The notes under the pieces: model-generated
The model's input: only the letters and a program-made list of their open reading frames with translations
Told to the model about the DNA's origin: nothing
The model's database searches: none
Translations under genes and position numbers: made by a program
In this document: piece after piece, positions 16,914 to 24,153 of the stretch
How positions within the stretch are numbered: the first letter of the stretch is position 1
Layout of the letters: each line of letters begins with the position of its first letter
Source: Pontibacter litorisediminis
GTDB lineage: Bacteria > Bacteroidota > Bacteroidia > Cytophagales > Hymenobacteraceae
Reading direction: 5' to 3'
Assembly (NCBI RefSeq): GCF_029360645.1
Contig: NZ_JARDUA010000004.1
Location: forward strand, 403,047-467,046
Length of the DNA stretch: 64,000 nt

Positions 16914-17525
16914 ATGAAGCCTAATCACAAAGGAAGCGCACAGCTTTTCAAGAACCCGATTCTGGAGAAGATGACCAGAACGCATATTGCCATACCTATC
17001 AGTATCTTCCTGGCTATCGCCATTGGCCTGATCTACTACGGCATCACGTATGGTTTTATTAATATCATTGAGGCCATTGGTTTCTTCTTCCTGGGTTGGT
17101 TTATCTTCACCCTGATCGAATATCTGGCGCACCGTTATGTATTCCATATGGATACAGACACGCCCCTGAAGGCCCGCCTGCAGTACCTGTTCCACGGCAA
17201 CCACCACGAGTACCCAAAGGACAAGAAGCGCCTGGCCATGCCACCGGTGGTGAGTATCCTTTACTCCTCGGCCTTCTTCTTTATTTTTAAAGTGATCTTC
17301 GGAACCTTTGTGTTTGGTGTGGTAGCCGGTGTGCTGTTTGGCTACGCCATGTACCTGTTGGTGCATTACGTGGTGCACGCGTACCCGCCGCCAAAGAACT
17401 TCCTGAAACAGCTTTGGATCAACCACAGCATTCACCACTACAAAGATCCTGAAGCCGCTTTCGGCGTGTCCTCACCGCTCTGGGATTATATCCTGGGCAC
17501 CATGCCGAAACGCTCGAACAAGTAA
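16914..17525 (+). CDS. sterol desaturase/fatty acid hydroxylase superfamily protein
   Basis: A 203-residue di-iron membrane oxygenase. Four hydrophobic segments surround the histidine boxes HRYVFH, HGNHHEYP, HYVVHAY and NHSIHHYK, the set that binds two irons in this superfamily. Size and motif spacing resemble the bacterial sphingolipid/fatty acid 2-hydroxylase group more than beta-carotene hydroxylase, but the two are hard to part by eye. Cytophagales make sphingolipids and 2-hydroxy fatty acids, so a lipid substrate is plausible. Own promoter and terminator: a single-gene unit. Confidence 0.88.
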   Translation: MKPNHKGSAQLFKNPILEKMTRTHIAIPISIFLAIAIGLIYYGITYGFINIIEAIGFFFLGWFIFTLIEYLAHRYVFHMDTDTPLKARLQYLFHGNHHEYPKDKKRLAMPPVVSILYSSAFFFIFKVIFGTFVFGVVAGVLFGYAMYLLVHYVVHAYPPPKNFLKQLWINHSIHHYKDPEAAFGVSSPLWDYILGTMPKRSNK

Positions 17526-17553
17526 TAACCTGCTGCCTAAGTATAAAAATATA

Positions 17554-17588
17554 AAAAGGAGCCCCTTGGGGCTCCTTTTCTTTTGTGG
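17554..17588 (+). terminator. terminator of the hydroxylase gene
   Basis: Stem AAAAGGAGCCCC/GGGGCTCCTTTT around a tiny loop, followed by CTTTTGT. It is symmetrical enough to serve the minus-strand gene ending at 17603 as well. Confidence 0.85.
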
Positions 17589-17602
17589 GCAGCGTAACTC
17601 CG

Positions 17603-17773
17603 CTATCTTCTGAATTTGCGGAACAACCAGGTGATCAGCAGTACGATCAGCACGATAATGATCAGTGCTATCCACATGCCTGCTTCAAAGATATCTCCCA
17701 CCACCTCGCAGCTGCTCATGGTAAAGGTCAGCAGCACGAGCACGGCCATCAGATACGGTTTTATATTTTTCAT
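17603..17773 (-). CDS. small lipoprotein with one membrane helix
   Basis: A 56-residue protein: signal peptide with lipobox MSSC, a short EVVGDIFEAGM linker and a strongly hydrophobic helix ending in LFRKFRR. The pattern SSCEVVGxIFxAGxxxG recurs in small Bacteroidota proteins of unknown function. The ATG at 17773 is preceded by AAAGTATAAAACT, the same bases as before the RND pump gene. An upstream ATG at 17797 is less likely. Confidence 0.7.
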   Translation of the reverse strand: MKNIKPYLMAVLVLLTFTMSSCEVVGDIFEAGMWIALIIIVLIVLLITWLFRKFRR

Positions 17774-18022
17774 AGTTTTATACTTTGGTTCGTGCACTGG
17801 CCATCCATAAATATGGCAACAAGGGAGCCAGTGCGAAACATGATAATATCGCCATTTATAAGTACTGGAAATCTGTGGAAAAGGTTAGCGGGCAAGCATG
17901 TCGCAGCGGCGGCGCTTTCACCGCTAGCCATTAGCTGCCAGCGTGGTGCAGGAGGCGGAGAGATGTAAATTTATATGGAGCCAAGGCAGCAAAGTATGCT
18001 GCTAACTGCTTAAATTTGAGGC

Positions 18023-18397
18023 GTGAGAAATCCTGCAAAATATGTACTGCTTCTGTTCGCCCTTGTGCTCAGCTATGCTGGCGCACAGGTAGGCAGCGGT
18101 GGCGATGCATCGCAGGTGCTATCCTGGCAAGCCAGGGACGAGGCGCCTCAGGGCAGTTTGTCTGGCGTGGAGCAGCGCAAGTCGCCCGGCCTGCAACAGA
18201 CAGAGGAACAGGTAAGCCTCATCAACCATTTCCCCTCGCCCCCTTCCAAGCACCAGCACCACGGCTTTGCCGCTAACCTGCAGGCATTCGAAGTAAGGCT
18301 GCAGGCTATAGCGCTGCAGTATATGTGGCGCGCAAAGGCCATTTGCCGGGGCTTAACCAGCAGCGAGATTATTTTCCCTTTCCACTACTTCTGGTAA
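18023..18397 (+). CDS. small secreted hypothetical protein
   Basis: A 124-residue open frame starting with GTG. Residues 1-21 form a good signal peptide ending AGA|QV. The rest is polar, with a KHQHHGF stretch, and ends with FPFHYFW. No family recognised. The GTG start and lack of similarity make it tentative, but the signal peptide and the clean frame support a gene. Confidence 0.45.
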   Translation: MRNPAKYVLLLFALVLSYAGAQVGSGGDASQVLSWQARDEAPQGSLSGVEQRKSPGLQQTEEQVSLINHFPSPPSKHQHHGFAANLQAFEVRLQAIALQYMWRAKAICRGLTSSEIIFPFHYFW

Positions 18398-18508
18398 TCC
18401 ACTTATAATTCTTGTTTGGCTGTGCCTGGCACCGCCATTTTAAAGCCATGCGGGCATGCTGTTGCGTGCCCTGCTGTGGTACAGTGTGTTTTTAAAAGAA
18501 TAATAAGA

Positions 18509-19021
18509 ATGAATTTATCAACAATCATTATCGGAGTGGTTTCTGTGGCGCTGTTCGTGGTGCCTATTTTATACGTTCAGCGAAAGCAGAAGAGCAGAAC
18601 AGCAAAGCTGCTGAGCGACTTCCTGCGCCTGGGAGAATCGAGGCAGCTAAGAGTAACGAAGCACGAACTTTGGAACGACTGCTATGGTATTGGCCTGGAT
18701 GAAGGGCAGAAGAAGCTGTTTTATGTGAGTACACGCAACAGCAACGAGCAGCAGCTGTTGGTAAACCTGCTTGATCTAAAGAAGAGTACTGTCGCCAGCG
18801 TACGAAGAGAGGTGAACGGCAGCAAAATAATAGACCAGGTTGGGCTGCGGTTAACGCCCCGCGAGGGAAAAGAGCTGTACCTTGAGTTCTACAACAAGGA
18901 GGAGAACCTGAACATGAGCGGAGAGCTTCAGCTGGCCGAGAAGTGGAATGGGCTCATAAGCGGCAGCATTGCGGCGGCCACAGTGGCAGGCACAGCTCCT
19001 GAGAGGACAATCCCAGCTTAA
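18509..19021 (+). CDS. membrane-anchored hypothetical protein
   Basis: A 170-residue protein with one N-terminal membrane helix (residues about 4-22) followed by basic RKQKSR and a soluble beta-rich domain with a LWNDCYGIGLDEGQKKLFYVS segment. Such domains in Bacteroidota resemble PH-like or DUF proteins but I cannot name it. The ATG at 18509 follows an AAGAATAATAAGA leader and is preferred over an upstream ATG at 18416 that would place 31 non-typical residues before the helix. Strong terminator follows. Confidence 0.65.
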   Translation: MNLSTIIIGVVSVALFVVPILYVQRKQKSRTAKLLSDFLRLGESRQLRVTKHELWNDCYGIGLDEGQKKLFYVSTRNSNEQQLLVNLLDLKKSTVASVRREVNGSKIIDQVGLRLTPREGKELYLEFYNKEENLNMSGELQLAEKWNGLISGSIAAATVAGTAPERTIPA

Positions 19022-19046
19022 CAATAAAGCCTAAGCCATACTTTGA

Positions 19047-19080
19047 AAAGGACCGGAAGCCATGCTTCCGGTCCTTTTTT
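19047..19080 (+). terminator. Rho-independent terminator
   Basis: Stem AAAAGGACCGGAAGC/GCTTCCGGTCCTTTT (19047-19060 with 19064-19077), short loop, then TTTTTT. Ends the unit of the gene at 18509. Confidence 0.9.
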
Positions 19081-19223
19081 GCTATAGGTCTGTTATTATG
19101 CTGTTTTGTCCATTATAATCATTGTAGAATCTAATAAAGGGATGTCTCGTATAGCTGACTGTTATATGATTATAAGTATAGGTATTTGTAATTTTTATGC
19201 TATTCTGCCCAAATCAGCGAGCT

Positions 19224-20930
19224 ATGCAAAAAGACACTGTCAGCAACTTAGGCCCTAAGATTTTAAGTGCACCTAAAGTAGAGGTTATCACCGGTGATGG
19301 TGTGTATAAACTACTGTCAGACGTTGCATTTCTATCCGGCTGGACCGAACTATATGAAGCATGCCCCTGGGCTACGGTCTTCCAGAGCAAAGAATTTGTA
19401 AGCGTGTGGTATAAAGTATTTGGGCAGGAACATTTGCCAATTGTGGTAAAAGAGGAGCTAAACGGCAAGCTTACAGGCCTTCTAACGCTGGCAAAGGATG
19501 TGAAAGGACTGGGCATCACGGCTGCAGGGGGCTACAATGCATACTACCATACATGGCTTGTGGCTGATTATGACGATGACAGGTTTATTAAAAGGGCGTT
19601 GGCTGAGGTAAGGAAACTTTTCCCACAACAGAAGATCACGCTCAAGTATATTCCTCCTAACACCCCACTCGGATGGCTTAAAGCAGATGCCTACTGGGCT
19701 GCCCGCTACACCATCCGTCCGTTCAAGCGCCCCGTCATGAATTTCAATGATCCGGACATAGCAAGGTTCTTTAGCAAGAAACGCTTCAGAGAGTCCCGCA
19801 ATCGTTTAAAGCGGCAAGGAGAGCTGGTTTATGATCAGATCACAGACTACAGTGCGCTTGTCTCTGTGTTCGACGAACTTGCTGACCAGTATGACTTTCG
19901 CAAAGGGGCAACGTTGGGCAAGGCGCCTTTTAGGAAGAACCCCTTAAAGAAAGTGTTTCTTCTTTCGCTTTTTAAAGAGAATGTACTGCACGTAAGAGTG
20001 CTGAGGCTAAACGGCAAGATCATCGCATCGCTTATTGCTACCGAAGGTAAAAACAAGTGGGTGCATGGTGCTGGCATAAACACGCATCACCCTCAGTACG
20101 CTAGGTTTTCACCGGGTTACATGATCATGATGATGCTGGGCCAGCAACTTTGCGGGGAGGGGTACCAGGCTTTTGACTTAACTCCCGGAGGCCACGATTA
20201 TAAAGAAGGACTGGCTAATGCGCATGATCAGCTATACGAGCTGACAGTTGTCGATAGATGGACCGCTTTTTCCACCAAGTTCATTAACAAGTACATTAGG
20301 AGCAGAGGAAAGCTTTTCCTCTCCGGAACAGGCATTACCTCGGAGCATGTCAAAAGAGATGTTAGGAATTGGCTGAGACACAAAAAGGAACAATGGTGGC
20401 TGGTGCAGAAAGGACATATCCAGGCGGCGCTGAAAAATGAAGACATTCGCCACGCCCACGATACCGAACTTTTTGTGGTTGACCGGGCAGTTTTAAAAAA
20501 CGATGTTTCGGTGCCCATAGAGGTGAATAGCTTACACGATCTGCTCGCTTATGGTGACGGTGAGGGGCGTATTACTTTCTGGCGATTTATCGAAGACAGC
20601 TCACAGCGGTTTGAAGGAGGGGAAGAGTGCTTTACTTGGGTAAAGGAGGGACGATTGATGGCTTGTGCCTGGCAACTGCCAACGGCTAAAAAGGACGGGG
20701 TAAAGGCAAGCCTGCCCGAAGAAGCTATTGTGCTTGATGGCGTTTACTGCCACGATGGCGGGCAGGCGGACTTGGCTGCTTTCTTGTTAGCCGTGCTAGC
20801 CCGAATAGGAGGGAGCCAAGTGGCCTATGTTGCTGTTAGTGCTGCCAATAAACCTTTTAGCGCTGCACTGGAGCAAGCCGGTTTGTCTAAGCTTTCAGCG
20901 GGGCTCGACCAGGTGCGGCTACAGGTGTAA
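19224..20930 (+). CDS. FemAB/BioF2-like GNAT acyltransferase, two domains
   Basis: A protein of 568 residues from the ATG at 19224 (577 from an alternative ATG at 19197). Residues about 30-370 match the GNAT domain found in CelD/BcsL and FemAB-like proteins: WATVFQSKEFV, the FxxKKRFRESRNRLKR helix, the RVLRLNGKIIASLIA strand and a final DLTPGGHDYKEGLAN segment that resembles the FDFLxGxExYK signature. A further 150 residues at the C-terminus, after an RHKKEQWW linker, form a second unknown or degenerate acetyltransferase-like part. Such enzymes often act in exopolysaccharide or cell-wall modification. Gene base composition is less GC-rich than its flanks, hinting at transfer. Confidence 0.75.
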   Translation: MQKDTVSNLGPKILSAPKVEVITGDGVYKLLSDVAFLSGWTELYEACPWATVFQSKEFVSVWYKVFGQEHLPIVVKEELNGKLTGLLTLAKDVKGLGITAAGGYNAYYHTWLVADYDDDRFIKRALAEVRKLFPQQKITLKYIPPNTPLGWLKADAYWAARYTIRPFKRPVMNFNDPDIARFFSKKRFRESRNRLKRQGELVYDQITDYSALVSVFDELADQYDFRKGATLGKAPFRKNPLKKVFLLSLFKENVLHVRVLRLNGKIIASLIATEGKNKWVHGAGINTHHPQYARFSPGYMIMMMLGQQLCGEGYQAFDLTPGGHDYKEGLANAHDQLYELTVVDRWTAFSTKFINKYIRSRGKLFLSGTGITSEHVKRDVRNWLRHKKEQWWLVQKGHIQAALKNEDIRHAHDTELFVVDRAVLKNDVSVPIEVNSLHDLLAYGDGEGRITFWRFIEDSSQRFEGGEECFTWVKEGRLMACAWQLPTAKKDGVKASLPEEAIVLDGVYCHDGGQADLAAFLLAVLARIGGSQVAYVAVSAANKPFSAALEQAGLSKLSAGLDQVRLQV

Positions 20931-20995
20931 GGGTGTTTAGCCAGAAACAAGGTCACCCACATGTTGCTGCCTGTAGGATGGGTATGCCTATAAAC

Positions 20996-21025
20996 AAAAA
21001 AGCCACTCATTTCTGAGTGGCTTTT
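20996..21025 (-). terminator. terminator after tRNA-Asn
   Basis: Stem AAAAGCCACTCA/TGAGTGGCTTTT with a 4-5 base loop, directly after the tRNA 3' end on the minus strand and followed there by TTTGTTTA. It may also end the acyltransferase transcript on the plus strand. Confidence 0.85.
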
Positions 21026-21026
21026 G

Positions 21027-21100
21027 CTCCCCCTCCTGGGCTCGAACCAGGGACCCCCTGATTAACAGTCAGGTGCTCTAACCGACTGAGCTAAGGAGGA
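21027..21100 (-). tRNA. tRNA-Asn (anticodon GTT)
   Basis: Minus-strand cloverleaf: acceptor TCCTCCT paired with AGGGGGA, D-arm GCTC..GAGC, anticodon stem CCTGA/TCAGG with loop CTGTTAA (anticodon GTT), T-arm CCTGG-TTCGAGC-CCAGG. Discriminator G at 21027. CCA is not encoded. 74 bases. Confidence 0.96.
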
Positions 21101-21233
21101 ATCTCGACATATCATTCAACTGTTTCCAGCCGTTTGATGATGCAATATTACGGCAGTAAAGCTTAATACGCAAGTGTGGTCTCGAAAAAATCTTTATAAA
21201 AACTTTAATTTCCTGTAAATCAACCTTAAAAAA

Positions 21234-21653
21234 TTAATTGGTGATGTAGAGTGTGGAGGCTACCAGGGAGGTTCTGTACTGCTTTAGTGCAGAAATGGCC
21301 GGGCCACCGATTACCTGGCCCTGCAAGTTGTACTGGGAACCGCAGCATGGGTCAGTGATGTACAGCCGCGACGGGTCTACCTCCAGCACACAGTCGTTGC
21401 CCGGGTCGTAGGTGCAGGTCCGCTCAAAGGCCAGGTAGCTGCCGGCACTCTGGCGTACCACAATAATGCCTTTATAACCCTCTGGCAAGTACGCGTAACC
21501 GCCGTCCTGGCGCAGGTCGGGGTAGAGCTGGCTGTTTACGTTGAGCTGCGTGTTTACCGGCACGTTAGGGATAATGGGGCTGTTGCTGCCGCTGTCTTTG
21601 CTGCAGGCACCGGCTAGTATGGCCAGCAGGGGCAGCAGCAACTTACTTCTCAT
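21234..21653 (-). CDS. Rieske-fold-like lipoprotein lacking cluster ligands
   Basis: A 139-residue lipoprotein; the signal peptide from the ATG at 21653 ends with lipobox AGAC (cysteine near residue 17). The domain follows the Rieske layout: first ligand site region FERTCTYDPGN and second DPCCGSQYNLQGQVIGGPA. In a true Rieske protein these read C-x-H and C-x-x-H; here both histidines are gone (Y and C in their places) and the first cysteine of the second pair is D. It should therefore keep the fold without a 2Fe-2S cluster of the usual kind. The 5' end overlaps the hbd gene by 11 bases, suggesting coupling. Confidence 0.75.
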   Translation of the reverse strand: MRSKLLLPLLAILAGACSKDSGSNSPIIPNVPVNTQLNVNSQLYPDLRQDGGYAYLPEGYKGIIVVRQSAGSYLAFERTCTYDPGNDCVLEVDPSRLYITDPCCGSQYNLQGQVIGGPAISALKQYRTSLVASTLYITN

Positions 21654-22503
21654 AAGTATAAAAGCCTTTGCCCGACTTGCGGCCGTGGTGTCCGGCGTCC
21701 ACTTTCTGCTGCTGTATGCGGCTCGGTCTGAACTTGGCATCATAGTGGAAGGCCTCGAACATAGAGGTTGTTACAGAGTAGTTTGTGTCTACCCCAATCA
21801 GGTCCATGAGCTCGAAAGGCCCCATTTTAAAGCCACTGGCCTGCATCAGCTTATCTATGGTTTCCACATCGGCCACGCCTTCTTCCAACAGCTTTAGTCC
21901 CTCCACATAAAAATGGCGCGCCACGCGGTTTACGATAAAGCCTGGTGAGTCTTTGGCCATCACAGCGGTCTTACCAAGCTTTTCGGCCAGCTCTCTTATG
22001 GTTTGGGCTGTTTCAGGGGATGTGGCGGCACCGGAGATCACCTCGACCAGCTTCATGATATGGGCGGGGTTAAAAAAGTGCATCCCTACCACGCGTTCCG
22101 GGTTAGGCACGGCTGCGGCAATCTGCGTGATCGGGATAGAGGACGTGTTGGAGGCAAGTATGGTGTCGGGCTTGTTGATGCTGGCTAGCTCCTGAAAGAT
22201 GTTTTGCTTCACTTCCAGCCGCTCCACCACTGCCTCTATGATCACATCGCAGCTCAGCTGTAGCGTGTTGCCTGTGTAGCTCAGGTTGCTAAGGGCGGCT
22301 TCTTTCTCTTCCTCGGTCAGTTTGCCGCGCTCTATCCCCTTGTCCAGGTTTTTCACGGTAGTCTGCCGTGCTTTCTCCAGCACCTGCGCGTTGATATCGA
22401 AAAGTATGGTTTTATACCCGGCCTGCGCACAGATCTGCGCGATGCCCTGGCCCATGGTTCCGGCACCTACTACGCCTATGGTCTTGATCTCCTCTAACGT
22501 CAT
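21643..22503 (-). CDS. hbd: 3-hydroxybutyryl-CoA dehydrogenase
   Basis: A 286-residue NAD(P)-dependent 3-hydroxyacyl-CoA dehydrogenase. The Rossmann motif GAGTMGQGIAQ is at residues 13-23, and the catalytic region SNTSSIPIT and HFFNPAHIMKLVEV with the active histidine follows; the C-terminal dimer domain has FIVNRVARHF. Acts in butanoate or beta-oxidation metabolism. The upstream gene is pheS; the gap of 94 bases has only a weak inverted repeat. It overlaps the downstream lipoprotein gene by 11 bases. Confidence 0.93.
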   Translation of the reverse strand: MTLEEIKTIGVVGAGTMGQGIAQICAQAGYKTILFDINAQVLEKARQTTVKNLDKGIERGKLTEEEKEAALSNLSYTGNTLQLSCDVIIEAVVERLEVKQNIFQELASINKPDTILASNTSSIPITQIAAAVPNPERVVGMHFFNPAHIMKLVEVISGAATSPETAQTIRELAEKLGKTAVMAKDSPGFIVNRVARHFYVEGLKLLEEGVADVETIDKLMQASGFKMGPFELMDLIGVDTNYSVTTSMFEAFHYDAKFRPSRIQQQKVDAGHHGRKSGKGFYTYEK

Positions 22504-22597
22504 AGCTTTAGTTTATACTTATAAAAACGAAGAGTGAATGCTCTGCTATACTTGTACGGCAAAACACTCACTCTCCCATTTATTCCTTTACTCTAGA

Positions 22598-23623
22598 TTA
22601 AATAACCCCCTCAAACTGGCGCAGGAAGCGCACATCGTTTTCGGTAAAAAGGCGCAGGTCTTTTATCTGGTACTTGAGCATCGTAATACGCTCGATGCCC
22701 ATACCAAAAGCAAAGCCCGAGTACACTTCCGGGTCGATGCCTGAGCTTTGGAGCACGGCCGGGTCTACCATGCCCGAGCCACCGATCTCTACCCAACCTG
22801 TGCCTTTACAGATGTTACAGCCCTCTCCTTTGCAGATGAAGCAGGTAATATCGATCTCGGCGCTAGGCTCGGTGAAGGGGAAGAACGACGGCCGGAAGCG
22901 AATCTGCGTACCCTGCCCGAACATCTCTTTGGCGAAGTAGTACAGCGTCTCCTTCAGGTCTTTAAAGCTTACGCCTTTGTTTACGTACAGGCCCTCTACC
23001 TGGTGGAACACCATGTGCGCTCGCGCCGAGATCGCCTCGTTGCGGTACACGCGGCCGGGCATGATGCTGCGCAGCGGCGGCTGGTTGTTTTCCATCAAGC
23101 GCACCTGCACCGTGGAAGTATGGGTGCGGAGCAGTTTCTCCTTGTCCTCACTCAGGAAGAACGTGTCCTGCATCTCACGGGCCGGGTGGTTCTCCGGGAA
23201 GTTAAGGGCGGAGAAATTGTGCCAGTCATCCTCCATCTCCGGTCCCTCGGCCACGTTAAAGCCGATGCGCTCGAAAATGCGCACAATCTCCTGGCGCACC
23301 AGCGAGAGCGGGTGGCGTGTGCCCAGCGTATTCGGTATGGTTGGCAGGGTAAAGTCAAAGCCTGTGTCGCCGGCATTATCTGTGGCACTGGCCAGTTGCT
23401 CCTGCGCCTGGTCGAAGCGCTCCTGGGCGCGGTTCTTCAGGGTGTTCAGCTGCTGGCCCACCTCGCGGCGCTGCTCCGGCGCCACAGTCTTCAGGCCGTC
23501 AAAAAGCTCGGCAATGCGGCCCTTGCGGCCTATGTATGCTATGCGGAATTGCTCTAGTTCGGCAGCGTTGCTAAGAGGTGCCGCTTCAATCTCTTGTGCT
23601 ACTTGTTGTATGTTCTCCACCAT
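22598..23623 (-). CDS. pheS: phenylalanine-tRNA ligase alpha subunit
   Basis: Charges tRNA-Phe as a heterotetramer with PheT. An N-terminal coiled coil (residues about 1-95) leads into the class II catalytic core with HPLSLVRQEIVRIFERIGF, motif 2 PGRVYRNEAISARAHMVFHQVEG, and motif 3 GFAFGMGIERITML. The start at 23623 (MVENIQQ) is favoured because a TAnnTTTG element ends only six bases before it; the ATG at 23632 would lie inside that element. pheT is not beside it, as is usual in Bacteroidota. Confidence 0.96.
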   Translation of the reverse strand: MVENIQQVAQEIEAAPLSNAAELEQFRIAYIGRKGRIAELFDGLKTVAPEQRREVGQQLNTLKNRAQERFDQAQEQLASATDNAGDTGFDFTLPTIPNTLGTRHPLSLVRQEIVRIFERIGFNVAEGPEMEDDWHNFSALNFPENHPAREMQDTFFLSEDKEKLLRTHTSTVQVRLMENNQPPLRSIMPGRVYRNEAISARAHMVFHQVEGLYVNKGVSFKDLKETLYYFAKEMFGQGTQIRFRPSFFPFTEPSAEIDITCFICKGEGCNICKGTGWVEIGGSGMVDPAVLQSSGIDPEVYSGFAFGMGIERITMLKYQIKDLRLFTENDVRFLRQFEGVI

Positions 23624-23637
23624 AATCTGCAAAGATA
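23624..23637 (-). promoter_or_regulatory. -7 element directly before pheS
   Basis: Minus-strand TATCTTTG at 23637-23630 fits TAnnTTTG and leaves six bases to the pheS ATG. As with rlmN and the HDAC-like gene, this predicts a leaderless or nearly leaderless mRNA. Confidence 0.45.
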
Positions 23638-23839
23638 ATAATTTGGCGCGTTCTGCCCCTAGTTAGGTAATTCTGAATTGGTACGCAAACAAGCAAAGCG
23701 GGTATGGGCGAAAAATGTAGGCAGCCCGCTGTAGCTATAGGGCCAGCCATCTATGCTCTCCCTTATAAACATATATGGGAGCGGTGCTCCTGCTCCGCAG
23801 CAGCGGCTAAGGAAGGATAGCCTATGAATACAGCCCATA

Positions 23840-23871
23840 AAAAAGCCCCGGAACCAAGTGCCGGGGCTTTT
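23840..23871 (-). terminator. terminator of the RND/ACP operon
   Basis: Stem AAAAGCCCCGG/CCGGGGCTTTT with a 9-base loop, 27 bases after the ACP-like stop. On the minus strand the stem is followed by TTTTATGG. It closes the five-gene efflux unit. Confidence 0.85.
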
Positions 23872-23897
23872 AACTTTTACGTACAGGTAATTCCTTA

Positions 23898-24149
23898 TCA
23901 GCTGGCTTTTTTGATCGTGTGGGTGGCCACAAAGTCCACAAAGTCGCCTACTGTGTCTATAGGTACCTCATCCGGAATCGTGATCTTGAAGTTTTTCTCC
24001 AACTCCAGGATAATGTCTACCACGTCAACAACATCGAAACCAAAGTCGCGAAGCATTCTGTCGGCCCACAGGCGGTCTGCTTTAATCGCCTTGGTTTTGC
24101 TAATGATACGGATAACCTCCTTCTCAATAGCGGTATCTGTTATAAGCAT
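23898..24149 (-). CDS. acyl carrier protein paralogue without phosphopantetheine serine
   Basis: An 83-residue acidic four-helix protein of the acyl carrier protein family: helix 1 AIEKEVIRIISKT, then DFGFDVVDVVDIILELEKNFKITIPDE, then TVGDFVDFV. In genuine ACPs the start of helix 2 reads G-x-D-S-L-D-x-V-E; here the DNA clearly codes D-V-V-D, so the serine that carries 4'-phosphopantetheine is valine. The rest of the recognition helix is intact and strongly acidic. The ATG is only four bases after the RND pump stop, so it is the last gene of the tetR-tolC-adaptor-pump operon. It cannot carry an acyl chain in the normal way; a structural or regulatory partner role, perhaps with the pump, is inferred. 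Confidence 0.85.
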   Translation of the reverse strand: MLITDTAIEKEVIRIISKTKAIKADRLWADRMLRDFGFDVVDVVDIILELEKNFKITIPDEVPIDTVGDFVDFVATHTIKKAS

Positions 24150-24153
24150 ATTT

